Below the pieces are notes generated by a model. The model made no database searches, was not told where the DNA came from, and saw only the letters and a program-made list of their open reading frames with translations. Both the position numbers and the translations under genes were made by a program. Below, piece by piece: positions 1 through 6,741 of a DNA stretch of 11,656 nt (position 1 is the first letter of the stretch; each line of letters starts with the position of its first letter). The stretch is from an uncultured Oscillibacter sp. (GTDB taxonomy: Bacteria > Bacillota > Clostridia > Oscillospirales > Oscillospiraceae), in the NCBI RefSeq assembly GCF_910587525.1, contig NZ_CAJULS010000075.1:1-11656 (forward strand), written 5' to 3'.

Positions 1-49
1 TGCGTCCTCTTTTTTTGCCCTAGGGCAAATGAAATTTTTCTACTTATGC

Positions 50-1042
50 TCAGCTCACATAAAATATCGTCTCCAGGATCTCATCTTTGGTGATGGTGCC
101 GAACAGCTCCCCAATGGGAAACGTATCCAGCACCTCCGCCACCGCTTCCCGGCGGAAGGCGCAGCCCTCCAGCGCGGCCGTGAGGCCATCCAGCGGCGCG
201 ACCGCCAGAAAATCGCCATAGAACACGATACCGGTAATGCGGCCCTCTTTTACCGCAGTCCGGACCTCCAGCCCACCGCCCTCAAAGCGGCGCTTGTTGG
301 TCATGTCATATTGGGGAGAGCGGCCGTAATTCCACTCCCAAGTGTCGTATTTGGCGCATTTCAGTGCCTCCACCGCGGCCAGCTCCTCCGCCGCCAGGCT
401 GCCGGTCACCATTCCGTTCCCGGCCAGGGTCTTTTTCAGATACTCCCAAAAGGCCCCAATCTCCATATCCGCAGACAGGAAATCCCGAATGTTGCCGATG
501 CGGCTGCGGACGGACTGAGTGCCCTTGGACTGAAACTTCGCAGGGTCCACATTCAAAGCCCCGGCCACCATGCCGGGATCCGCGCTGAAGAGCAATGTGC
601 CGTGGTGCAGGATACGGCCCCGCACCACCCGCTGGGCGGTGCCGGAGACCTTGCGGCCCTCCACTAAAATATCATTCCGGCCCGAGGCCTCCGCCTGGAG
701 GCCCAGGCCCTGCAGCGCTTCCACAATGGGACGGGTAAACCGCTCCATGGTCAGCCGCTCCGCGTCGCCCACGTCGGTGATAAAGGAGTAGTTGAGATTC
801 CCCAGGTCGTGGTACACGGCGCCGCCGCCGGTGGACCGGCGGACCACATTGATGCCGTGGGCCTCTACAAACTCCCGGTTGATCTCCGCCTCCGTGTTCT
901 GGTTCTGCCCCACCACAATGGTGTTGTCGTTCTGCCACAGCAGCAGGTACTCTCCGTCCCGCCGGCGCTCCAGAACAAGCTCCTCAAAAGCCAGATTATA
1001 ATACGGATTTTGAGACCTGGTCTCCAGATATGTTACCGCCAT
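50..1042 (-). CDS. lplA: Lipoate-protein ligase A
   Basis: This 330-residue cytoplasmic enzyme would activate lipoate with ATP to lipoyl-AMP and transfer it to a lysine of lipoyl domains, such as GcvH or the E2 subunits of 2-oxoacid dehydrogenases. Visible family hallmarks are RRSTGGGAVYHD at residues 68-79 (lipoate and adenylate binding), the GRKVSGTAQ segment with probable catalytic Lys131, and HHGTLL at 146-151. The C-terminal accessory domain (about 231-330) is present and begins with YDTWEWNYG, so this is the long two-domain form rather than a LipB or LplJ fragment. The ATG at 1042 has an AAGGAG site six bases upstream. A promoter and inverted-repeat operator lie in the 171-base gap to the gntR gene upstream. 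No lipoyl-bearing target gene is in the window. Family assignment is secure; the physiological target is unknown. Confidence 0.95.
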   Translation of the reverse strand: MAVTYLETRSQNPYYNLAFEELVLERRRDGEYLLLWQNDNTIVVGQNQNTEAEINREFVEAHGINVVRRSTGGGAVYHDLGNLNYSFITDVGDAERLTMERFTRPIVEALQGLGLQAEASGRNDILVEGRKVSGTAQRVVRGRILHHGTLLFSADPGMVAGALNVDPAKFQSKGTQSVRSRIGNIRDFLSADMEIGAFWEYLKKTLAGNGMVTGSLAAEELAAVEALKCAKYDTWEWNYGRSPQYDMTNKRRFEGGGLEVRTAVKEGRITGIVFYGDFLAVAPLDGLTAALEGCAFRREAVAEVLDTFPIGELFGTITKDEILETIFYVS

Positions 1043-1088
1043 AAAGCACTCCTTCTGCCGGACAAAACTTGCCGCGGTCTGGCGGTCT

Positions 1089-1107
1089 GTTGGTCATACC
1101 ATCCAAC
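1089..1107. promoter_or_regulatory. Candidate GntR/FCD operator in the lplA leader
   Basis: A perfect TGGT-CAT-ACCA palindrome lies at 1091-1101, nested in a wider GTTGG...CCAAC inverted repeat (1089-1107). TGGTnnnACCA is the classic operator layout of FadR-subfamily regulators such as FadR and PdhR. It sits at about +3 to +21 from the predicted lplA start, where a bound repressor would block transcription. Minus-strand TTGGATGGTATGA matches the repeat at the gntR promoter at 11 of 13 bases. Binding by the neighbouring regulator is inferred. Confidence 0.6.
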
Positions 1108-1116
1108 CGCACTTTT

Positions 1117-1145
1117 ACAATACCAGCTTTATCCGAATTCGTCAA
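1117..1145 (-). promoter_or_regulatory. Sigma-A-type promoter of lplA
   Basis: Reading leftward, -35 TTGACG (1145-1140) is followed by a 17-base spacer and -10 TATTGT (1122-1117). This predicts a start near 1110, a leader of about 70 bases, and lplA transcription independent of gntR. Confidence 0.6.
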
Positions 1146-1169
1146 GCATCTTAAAAAAGTCTTAATGCC

Positions 1170-1199
1170 AAAAAAAACAGCAAATTCCCAACAGTTTGC
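1170..1199 (-). terminator. Weak intrinsic terminator after gntR
   Basis: In the minus-strand direction, 15 bases past the gntR stop, GCAAA and TTTGC arms (1199-1195 and 1184-1180) flank a 10-base loop and are followed by TG and eight T residues. The stem is only 5 bp, so termination may be partial. It lies just upstream of the lplA promoter. Confidence 0.4.
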
Positions 1200-1213
1200 A
1201 CAAAATTATTCCA

Positions 1214-1912
1214 TCAATTCGAATGGTCCGGATACTTTCGGGCAAAATCCTCCACGATTTTCAGATGCAGATCCATCTCCCGTTTGGCCCGCTCTTCATC
1301 CCGGTCCCGCACCGCCTCGTAAATGGCCATATGGGACTCCTGGCTCCGCCGCTGATAGTCCGGCCTGCCGAAAAAGCGAATACGGATGTCGGCAATCATG
1401 CTGTTGACCAGGTGGATCGTAGCCGCCAGCATCATATTGTGGCTGGCAATGGCCAAGGCGTCGTGGAAACGAAGATCATTCATATAGTCGTCCGGGTCGC
1501 TCTCCAGCACCCGGACAGCCTCCTCCAGCGCCGCCAGATCCTCCTCCGTCGCCCGCTGGCAGGCAAGGCCCGCGATGGCCACTTCATTGACCCGGCGGAA
1601 CTCGCCGAAATCGTCCTGGATGTTGGGCTTGTTGGAAATCCGGACAAAGGATATAGACCGCTGTATATAGTCCGCGTCCCGGATCACCACCTTTCGGTTG
1701 CCCCGGTTTTCAATGGCACCCAGAAACTCCAAAATGGCAAGGCACTCCCGCAGCGAGCCCCGGCCTACACCCAACATCTCCGCCAGATCCCGCTCAGAGG
1801 GAAGCTCCTCACCCACATGGACGTCGCCCCGCTCAATGGCAGAAATCAGCGTCTGCATCACCAATTCCGGTATTTTGGGCAGCGTATGTTGTTGAATTTT
1901 TTCCAGCTGCAT
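1214..1912 (-). CDS. GntR-family (FadR/FCD subfamily) transcriptional regulator
   Basis: This is a 232-residue DNA-binding regulator with an N-terminal winged helix (about 8-75, with the typical LPSERDLAEMLGVGRGSLRE recognition region at 38-56) and an all-helical FCD effector domain (about 100-225). The usual FCD metal ligands are visible: Asp146 and His150 in the DLRFH segment, His194 in QESHMAIYEA and His216 in MDLHL. Such proteins usually sense small carboxylates or similar metabolites; the ligand cannot be named here. I chose the ATG at 1912 because GGAGGAG lies five bases upstream. An upstream start at 1987 would run back through the ribosome binding site and the promoter. The gene has its own promoter with an inverted repeat across the -10 box, suggesting self-repression, and it lies directly upstream of lplA. 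Lipoate or 2-oxoacid metabolism as its regulon is an inference. Confidence 0.93.
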   Translation of the reverse strand: MQLEKIQQHTLPKIPELVMQTLISAIERGDVHVGEELPSERDLAEMLGVGRGSLRECLAILEFLGAIENRGNRKVVIRDADYIQRSISFVRISNKPNIQDDFGEFRRVNEVAIAGLACQRATEEDLAALEEAVRVLESDPDDYMNDLRFHDALAIASHNMMLAATIHLVNSMIADIRIRFFGRPDYQRRSQESHMAIYEAVRDRDEERAKREMDLHLKIVEDFARKYPDHSN

Positions 1913-1917
1913 ATTGT

Positions 1918-1924
1918 CTCCTCC
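1918..1924 (-). promoter_or_regulatory. Ribosome binding site deciding the gntR start
   Basis: GGAGGAG on the minus strand lies five bases before the ATG at 1912. It excludes the longer reading frame that begins at 1987. Confidence 0.8.
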
Positions 1925-1933
1925 CCCCTTTTT

Positions 1934-1952
1934 TGGTAAGGCCATCTTACCA
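1934..1952. promoter_or_regulatory. Candidate autoregulatory operator of gntR
   Basis: This is a perfect 7-bp inverted repeat, TGGTAAG-GCCAT-CTTACCA. It covers the -10 box at 1944-1949, so an occupied site would exclude RNA polymerase. Its TGGT/ACCA ends resemble GntR-family operators, although the inner spacing is longer than in the classical FadR site. Confidence 0.6.
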
Positions 1953-1972
1953 TCAAAGTTATTTTGTGTCAA
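1944..1972 (-). promoter_or_regulatory. Sigma-A promoter of the gntR-family gene
   Basis: A consensus -35 TTGACA (1972-1967), a 17-base spacer and -10 TAAGAT (1949-1944) point leftward. The predicted start is near 1937, giving a leader of about 25 bases that contains the ribosome binding site. Confidence 0.75.
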
Positions 1973-2061
1973 CGAGAGAAGCGGCATAAAAAACGACGGT
2001 TTTGGAATTCACATCATCGAAAACTGCTGTTTTTACGTATTTTCACCATAGATACTGAATT

Positions 2062-2580
2062 CTATTTTATGAAATAATCCGCTTCCTCATCCAGCAAAGC
2101 CAAAAAGTCATACAGAGACTCCGCGATCTTACGGGCTGCGGAAAGATAATACACCGCGCCATCGTTGACTCCCACGTAAATCAGGCTGTCCTCATCTCCA
2201 AATGTGCAGAACGCGAGGAGGTGATTTTCCTCCAGATTTTCCCACGCGCGCATTCGAAAGGTGATATACAGGTCCTCACCGTCCTCGTCTTCCGGCTCAA
2301 AATACAGATCCAACAGCTCCCCCGGAGCGAAAACGCGGTAATGTCCCTTTTTTCCGCTGTCATCCGCACATAAAAAACCAAATCCGGTCTCCCTGTAAAA
2401 CTCCATGAAATCCTTCGGGAACGCAATGGACAATTCGTCTTCGATGTCCAGAATATTCTGCCCCTCTTTGGAAAAATCGACTGGCACAAAATAGTGCCTC
2501 GCGATGCCCGATTGAACGCCGCTTCTGAAGGCGCTCCAGTCCGTGTGAACATATCTGCTCCATTTTTCAAACATTTTCAT
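2062..2580 (-). CDS. SMI1/KNR4 (SUKH) family protein
   Basis: This is a 172-residue soluble protein with no signal or membrane segment. The SUKH fold is suggested by IEDELSIAFPKDFMEFYRE (46-64) followed by a GFGFL turn, the strand pair LLAFCTFGDEDSLIYVG (121-137), and a C-terminal helix IAESLYDFLALLDE (152-165). SUKH proteins are often immunity proteins against contact-dependent or polymorphic toxins, but many are orphans of unknown role, and no toxin gene is visible here. The start is uncertain: I prefer the ATG at 2580 (GAGAGG four bases upstream), with ATGs at 2592 and 2574 as alternatives; a TTG at 2637 looks too far out. It follows the CxxC membrane protein gene by about 90 bases with no clear promoter of its own, so it may share the upstream transcript. 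Base composition looks less GC-rich than its neighbours, which may hint at acquisition. Confidence 0.8.
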   Translation of the reverse strand: MKMFEKWSRYVHTDWSAFRSGVQSGIARHYFVPVDFSKEGQNILDIEDELSIAFPKDFMEFYRETGFGFLCADDSGKKGHYRVFAPGELLDLYFEPEDEDGEDLYITFRMRAWENLEENHLLAFCTFGDEDSLIYVGVNDGAVYYLSAARKIAESLYDFLALLDEEADYFIK

Positions 2581-2670
2581 GCCGCCTCTCATTTGGTTGG
2601 AATCCCTCTTTCCGCTCCCAAACCGCCGCCCCCCCAAAGCCGCTCCAGGCGGTCCCTCCGCGTTTTCAGC

Positions 2671-3201
2671 TCACCGCACTCCGGGGAGAAAGCCGTCTGG
2701 CATATCGAAAAATTTCCTCCTGCACTCCGGACACTCCGCAGGGAAAACCAGCGGACAGAATTTCGGCTTGACGTACCAGATGCGGAGATGCTCCATGGCG
2801 CGCAGGCAGTCCTCCTCTTTCAGAACATCCAGCCCCCGCAGCGGCGGAGGCGCGTAATACGGAAACGCAAACCCGCAGCAGGGGCAGCGCCAGAAGAATT
2901 TTGGCGTACGCCTCAGCCCCCGGCAGACAGGGCTCAGCAAAACCGGCAGAATGAATACAGCGGCCAGGAAAGCAAAAAGCGCGCTTTCATCCAAACAGGA
3001 ATCAAACGCCTCCTCGCCGCGGATGACAAGCGTACCGCACAATGCAAGCCCGCTCAATGCCATCAGAAATACGCAGCCCCACTCCAGCAGGAACAAAGCC
3101 CCCACGAAGGCGCGGCACCGCCGGAACCGGGACGGCATCCGGGGGTAGATATGCGGAAATGGCTTTTCCAGATTCTCCCGCCGCAGCTGCCAGTCCGTCA
3201 T
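2671..3201 (-). CDS. Membrane protein with two CxxC pairs (possible zinc ribbon), function unknown
   Basis: I do not recognise a named family. The 176-residue product has two probable membrane helices (about 31-60 and 74-95) after a basic N-terminus. A cytoplasmic or surface C-terminal part follows, carrying CPCC (Cys106 and Cys109) and CPEC (Cys157 and Cys160), spaced like a split zinc ribbon. The ATG at 3201 has GAGGTGG upstream. A TTG at 3222 would add seven residues and overlap the stop of the preceding gene as TTGA, so translational coupling from that codon is also possible. It is the second gene of a minus-strand group, between the SdpI-like protein and the SUKH protein. Metal binding is suggested only by the cysteine pairs. 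Confidence 0.7.
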   Translation of the reverse strand: MTDWQLRRENLEKPFPHIYPRMPSRFRRCRAFVGALFLLEWGCVFLMALSGLALCGTLVIRGEEAFDSCLDESALFAFLAAVFILPVLLSPVCRGLRRTPKFFWRCPCCGFAFPYYAPPPLRGLDVLKEEDCLRAMEHLRIWYVKPKFCPLVFPAECPECRRKFFDMPDGFLPGVR

Positions 3202-3218
3202 ATCGTCCGTCCACCTCT

Positions 3219-3938
3219 TCAAAGGCCCTCACCCTGCCGCCAGACGAAGATCCCAGGGACGATCAGCGCCAGGGCGCCGCACACCGCGGCGACCCAGGAG
3301 ACCCCCGCCATGGTTCCGGCGACGGCCGCCAGCCCCGCCCCCAGCCAGACGCCTCCTGTTAGGTGGTGGACGGCGTCCCAGTCCGCCCCGGGCCGCCCCG
3401 TCAGGGCAAACCCCAGGGAGACCCGGGAATCCCGGGGGCAGTCCCACATATGGGAGCCCAGGAGCAGCAGCAGAAGGCCCAGTACGCAGGGGGCTGCAAA
3501 GGGCAGGTCCCAGGCCCGCCCGGCGGACTGGAGCATCATGCCGCCGCAGAACAGCACGGAGATAACGGGAAATCCCCACCGGCCCACCAGACGGACGTGG
3601 GCCTTGGGCACGGTCATGCGCTTCTGGTTCACCAACAGCTGGTAGTGGGCCAGAAGATCCAGCACACACATCAGTCCCGGCAGGGCGAACACCACCGCCC
3701 ACCGGGGCAGGGAGTCGTCCCTGCCGTCCATGCCGACCAGGCCGGTCTCCACGATCTCCGGGATCTCCTCCCACAGCCGCAGGCCCAGGATGACGGGCAA
3801 GGCGCAGCAGATCAGTGTCACCGACAGCAGCAGCCTCCCCTTGGTTTTGGACACGTGCTTGCCGAAGAGACGTGCGCCCTCCATCTCCGCCTGCCGGGAG
3901 GCGGGGTCCAATGTTTTTTTCTTTTTCTGAGCGCTCAT
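3219..3938 (-). CDS. SdpI/DUF1648-like integral membrane protein
   Basis: This is a 239-residue protein with about six membrane helices (near 35-55, 78-102, 120-140, 144-164, 192-213 and 214-234) after a basic N-terminal tail with KKKK at 5-8. The first part fits the DUF1648 pattern: helix, a loop with charged and Gly residues, then LPRW leading into the second helix. The second part fits SdpI: a Leu-rich helix ending in GSHMWDCPRDSRVSLGFALT, then WDAVHHLTGGVWLGAG. In Bacillus subtilis, SdpI gives immunity to the SDP cannibalism toxin and sequesters the repressor SdpR; most homologues in other bacteria are uncharacterised. The ATG at 3938 has AAGGAG nine bases upstream and a good promoter beyond. 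No sdpC or sdpR-like gene is in the window. Family placement is by pattern recognition and moderately sure; function is open. Confidence 0.65.
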   Translation of the reverse strand: MSAQKKKKTLDPASRQAEMEGARLFGKHVSKTKGRLLLSVTLICCALPVILGLRLWEEIPEIVETGLVGMDGRDDSLPRWAVVFALPGLMCVLDLLAHYQLLVNQKRMTVPKAHVRLVGRWGFPVISVLFCGGMMLQSAGRAWDLPFAAPCVLGLLLLLLGSHMWDCPRDSRVSLGFALTGRPGADWDAVHHLTGGVWLGAGLAAVAGTMAGVSWVAAVCGALALIVPGIFVWRQGEGL

Positions 3939-3971
3939 ATCGGGAGGCTCCTTTCTCCAGTTTACCGGTAC

Positions 3972-4000
3972 AGTATACCGCAGACAACCGCTTTAGGCAA
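3972..4000 (-). promoter_or_regulatory. Promoter of the SdpI-like/CxxC/SUKH gene group
   Basis: Reading leftward, -35 TTGCCT (4000-3995), a 17-base spacer and -10 TATACT (3977-3972) lie 34 bases before the SdpI-like start codon. The -10 matches consensus at five of six bases. Confidence 0.6.
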
Positions 4001-4263
4001 GAGATGCCCCGAAAGTTCCTTCCGCCCTGTATACCGCCAGGGCAGTTTCACCCGCCGGCATTGTAACAGACGGATTTCTGCCCATTAATTTCCTGGAGCA
4101 TCCGCTGCCAGGCGGGAAAAACTGGTGCAAATCGATTTCCAACAATAAATCCGCAATTCAGCGGCCATCTGTCCATGTAGCTATTGTGCCTCTCTCAGAG
4201 AACCGGCGTCAAACGGCAAAAGCATGTATAAAGAGCAGCGGAAAGGGCCGGGTGAAAAGCCGC
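4001..4263. other. Intergenic region without a recognisable gene
   Basis: This 263-base stretch separates the divergent promoters of the SdpI-like gene and the LysE-family gene. It holds a small hairpin, GCCCTG-TATACCGC-CAGGGC (4024-4043), not followed by a T-run, and a 10-bp palindrome AAATCGATTT (4129-4138). I see no convincing start plus ribosome binding site and no RNA gene. The AT-rich section 4120-4200 contrasts with the surrounding coding DNA. Confidence 0.5.
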
Positions 4264-4292
4264 TTGACATTCCCGGGGGGCGGTGTTACCAT
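4264..4292 (+). promoter_or_regulatory. Promoter of the LysE-family exporter
   Basis: Consensus -35 TTGACA (4264-4269), a 17-base GC-rich spacer and -10 TACCAT (4287-4292) predict a start near 4299. The 57-base leader begins with a small hairpin, TCCGC-CTCT-GCGGA (4306-4319). Confidence 0.7.
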
Positions 4293-4355
4293 CATACGAG
4301 CGCCATCCGCCTCTGCGGACGGCGGCGAATCCAGACAGAAAAGAGGAGATTCTCC

Positions 4356-4949
4356 ATGCCCGGAGCGGTCTTTCTGGAGCTGGCGGCCTACGCCTGTGCC
4401 ACCACCTTCTCCCCCGGCCCCAACAACATTCTTCTGCTCAGCTGCACCAGCAAATTCGGGCTCAAAAAATGCCTGCCGCTGATTTTCGGCATCTGGACCG
4501 GCCTTTTATCGGTCATGCTGATCTGCGGCTTCGGCTGCGCCTGGCTGGGTGAGCTGGTCCCCCAGATCGTCCCCTACGCCAAGTACATCGGCGCGGCCTA
4601 CATTCTCTATCTGGCCTACCGCACCCTGCTGCGCAAGACCGGCTCCGCCGGGGAGGACAGCGCCGCCCCCCTCACCTATGTTAACGGCTTCCTCCTGCAG
4701 TTTTTGAACGTCAAGATCCTCTCCTTAGGCATCGCCGCCTACTCCGGCTACATCCTCCCCCATGGCTTCCAGGTGCCTATGATCCTGGGCTTCGCGGTTA
4801 CTATGGCGGGCTGTGCCGCCACTGGGAACCTGATCTGGGCCACTATGGGCACCATGCTCTTTCCCCTGTACAAGCGGTTCAACACCGCCATCAACGTGGT
4901 CATGGCCCTGCTGCTGGTGTGGTGCGCCTGGAAAATCGTCTTCATGTAA
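4356..4949 (+). CDS. LysE/RhtB-family amino acid exporter, EamB-like
   Basis: This 197-residue inner-membrane protein is of normal length for the LysE/RhtB superfamily, with about six hydrophobic segments. The N-terminal helix ends in the family signature SPGPNN (19-24). The segment LQFLNVKILSLGIAAYSGYI (114-133) and the C-terminal NVVMALLLVWCAWKI resemble EamB (YfiK), which exports cysteine and O-acetylserine. That substrate is only a suggestion, since LysE relatives also move lysine, threonine, homoserine lactones and others. The ATG at 4356 is chosen because AGAGGAG lies about seven bases upstream and SPGPNN then falls at the usual position; the longer frame from 4224 would begin upstream of the promoter. 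The gene is monocistronic, with its own promoter and a strong terminator shared with the convergent chemoreceptor gene. No regulator gene is adjacent. Confidence 0.9.
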   Translation: MPGAVFLELAAYACATTFSPGPNNILLLSCTSKFGLKKCLPLIFGIWTGLLSVMLICGFGCAWLGELVPQIVPYAKYIGAAYILYLAYRTLLRKTGSAGEDSAAPLTYVNGFLLQFLNVKILSLGIAAYSGYILPHGFQVPMILGFAVTMAGCAATGNLIWATMGTMLFPLYKRFNTAINVVMALLLVWCAWKIVFM

Positions 4950-4951
4950 GT

Positions 4952-4994
4952 GCAAAAAGGGAGCCACGCCATCAGGCGCGGCTCCCTTTTTTGC
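4952..4994. terminator. Bidirectional intrinsic terminator
   Basis: AAAAAGGGAGCC-A-CGCC pairs across an ATCA loop with GGCG-C-GGCTCCCTTTTT. The stem is about 20 bp with one A/C mismatch and has A-tract and T-tract ends, so it works in both directions. It lies 2 bases after the exporter stop and 12 bases after the end of the convergent chemoreceptor gene. Confidence 0.92.
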
Positions 4995-5006
4995 TTATGT
5001 AAGCGC

Positions 5007-6683
5007 TCAGTAGGCGCCCATAGCGCCGGTGCTGTCCGCCCGGAGCCTGAAGCGCTTTGTCTCCGCCTCCAGCTTGTGAACCTCCTCAAACAGATCCGCG
5101 CTGACGGCAGCGGACTCCTGACTGCTGGCGGAGTTGGTCTGGACTACGGCGGAAATCTGACCGATGCCCTCGGTAACCTGGGCAATGGACTCCGCCTCAC
5201 CCTCCACCGCCTGGGCAATCTCGCCGATGGCGCTGTTAGACTGGACTACCAGCTCCAAGGTCTTTTTCAGCGTGGCGGAGACCTCCTCCACGATGTGGCT
5301 GCCCCGCTCTGTGGCCTGAACGGAGTTGTCGATCAGGTCCTTGGTGGCCTTGGCGGCCTGATCGGATTTGGCGGCCAGATTCCGCACCTCGTCGGCCACA
5401 ACGGCAAAGCCCTTGCCGGCGCTGCCAGCCCGGGCGGCCTCCACGGCGGCGTTCAGGGCCAGGATGTTGGTCTGGAAGGCGATATCCTCAATGGTGGCGA
5501 TGATCTTGCTGATCTGCTCGGAGGCCTTGGTAATGTCCGCCATGGCGGAGATCATCTCGTCCATCTGCTGGCTGGAGATGGTGACCTGCTCGCCGGTGAG
5601 GCGGGCGTTCTCCTGGGCGGAGGCGGCAATCTTCACGTTCTGGGCCGCGTTTTTGCTCAGATCATCCACCGTGGCGTACAGCTCCTCCACAGCGCTGGCC
5701 TGCTCCGTGGCCCCCTGGGCCAGGGCCTGGGCGCCGCTGGAGAGCTGGTCGGCATTGCTGGACACCCGCCCCTGGGCCTGGCTGATCTTGCCCAGGGCTG
5801 CGGAGATGGTGGCGGTAAAGCTGTTGAGGGAGTCCTCAATGGACTTGAAGTCCCCGATATAGGGCTGAGAGGTCCGTACATCGAAATTGCCCTGGGACAG
5901 CTGGTCCATCACAGTGTTCAGGTCCTGCACGTAGGCGTGGACCTGGGCCATGGACTTCTCCAGTGTGGCGGACAGGTCGCCCAGCTCGTTGTTGCCGTAC
6001 CGGCCCAGTTCCAGGTCCAGCCGGCCCTCCTGCAGGGGGGCCGTGTTCCGGGTGATCTCCAGAATGGGCCGCACCACACGGCGCAGGACATACTGCACCA
6101 GGCTCAGCAGGCACACCAGCGCCAGCACCAGGCAGACCAGGCATAGGATATTCATCAAAAGCGTGATGTTCTCCACCGCGGCCATGCTCTCCTCGCTCAT
6201 GGCCGACGCCTCCTCAATCACCTGGTCCAGCAGCCCCACCAGGGTGGTGAGGTTGGCCTGAATGGTCTCCTGATAGTAGGACTGGGCCCGGGGCGCGTTG
6301 GTCTCCAGCATCTCCAGCACCTTGACGGCGGACTCGTGGAGCTCCTTGTGCAGCGGCTCCATCTGGGCGCGGAGGGCCAGGATCTTCTCGTCGTCCGTGC
6401 CCTCCTCGCCGTAGAGCCACTGGCCCAGGACGCAGGTGGTGGGATCGATGCTGCCGGTGAAGTCCTTGCCGGCGTACAGGGCGTTGCTGAGGCCGCTGGA
6501 CCACTTGTAGTGCGCCGCCTCGGCGGTCTGGGCACGGTTCAGCAGGGCGAAGGCCTCGGCGTTTTCCGCCTCGGCCCGCTTGATCCGCATGATGTTCACC
6601 GTCGTAACGACGCTGAACAGCACCACGGAGAGCAGCGCCGCGACTACCCGGTACCCAACCATCTTGTTGATGCTCTTGCGCAT
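5007..6683 (-). CDS. Methyl-accepting chemotaxis protein with an N-terminal CZB-like zinc-binding sensor
   Basis: This is a 558-residue chemoreceptor. A short basic N-terminus leads to TM1 (about 11-33). An extracytoplasmic helical domain (34-172) carries a CZB-like motif: His58 in AAHYKW, Cys84 in CVLGQWLYG (84-92), and His112 and His116 in PLHKELHES. TM2 spans about 173-199, and HAMP about 200-252 with a further linker to 295. The signalling domain holds the hairpin tip IEDIAFQTNILALNAAVEAA (398-417), followed by ARAGSAGKGFAVVADEVRNLA. The four ligands match the 3His/1Cys set of CZB domains, which bind zinc and sense redox or hypochlorite in known cases. CZB is usually cytoplasmic and C-terminal, so its place between the membrane helices is notable. 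No C-terminal pentapeptide tether and no che genes are seen. The start at 6683 has AAAGGA about nine bases upstream. Confidence 0.95.
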   Translation of the reverse strand: MRKSINKMVGYRVVAALLSVVLFSVVTTVNIMRIKRAEAENAEAFALLNRAQTAEAAHYKWSSGLSNALYAGKDFTGSIDPTTCVLGQWLYGEEGTDDEKILALRAQMEPLHKELHESAVKVLEMLETNAPRAQSYYQETIQANLTTLVGLLDQVIEEASAMSEESMAAVENITLLMNILCLVCLVLALVCLLSLVQYVLRRVVRPILEITRNTAPLQEGRLDLELGRYGNNELGDLSATLEKSMAQVHAYVQDLNTVMDQLSQGNFDVRTSQPYIGDFKSIEDSLNSFTATISAALGKISQAQGRVSSNADQLSSGAQALAQGATEQASAVEELYATVDDLSKNAAQNVKIAASAQENARLTGEQVTISSQQMDEMISAMADITKASEQISKIIATIEDIAFQTNILALNAAVEAARAGSAGKGFAVVADEVRNLAAKSDQAAKATKDLIDNSVQATERGSHIVEEVSATLKKTLELVVQSNSAIGEIAQAVEGEAESIAQVTEGIGQISAVVQTNSASSQESAAVSADLFEEVHKLEAETKRFRLRADSTGAMGAY

Positions 6684-6741
6684 AGTATGACATCCTTTCT
6701 CATCATAAAATCAGGGGACAGCCTCGGCGCGGCCCCCTCTC

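Noticed and set aside
14..29. Palindrome TTTGCCC-TA-GGGCAAA as a terminator for lplA
   Set aside because: On the minus strand it is followed by A residues, not T residues, and the central loop would be too tight; it may belong to a feature continuing left of the window.
2494..3645. Plus-strand open frame of 383 codons
   Set aside because: Pro/Arg/Ser-rich translation antisense to three minus-strand genes with plausible domains; no recognisable motif.
4024..4043. Hairpin GCCCTG-N8-CAGGGC as a terminator
   Set aside because: No T-run on either side and no gene ends beside it.
4129..4138. Palindrome AAATCGATTT as an operator
   Set aside because: Ten bases only, more than 120 bases from either promoter, with no extension into the flanks; it could arise by chance.
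4950..6146. Plus-strand open frame of 398 codons opposite the chemoreceptor gene
   Set aside because: Gly/Leu/His-rich antisense shadow of the MCP coding region in high-GC DNA; no ribosome binding site, and its start overlaps the terminator.
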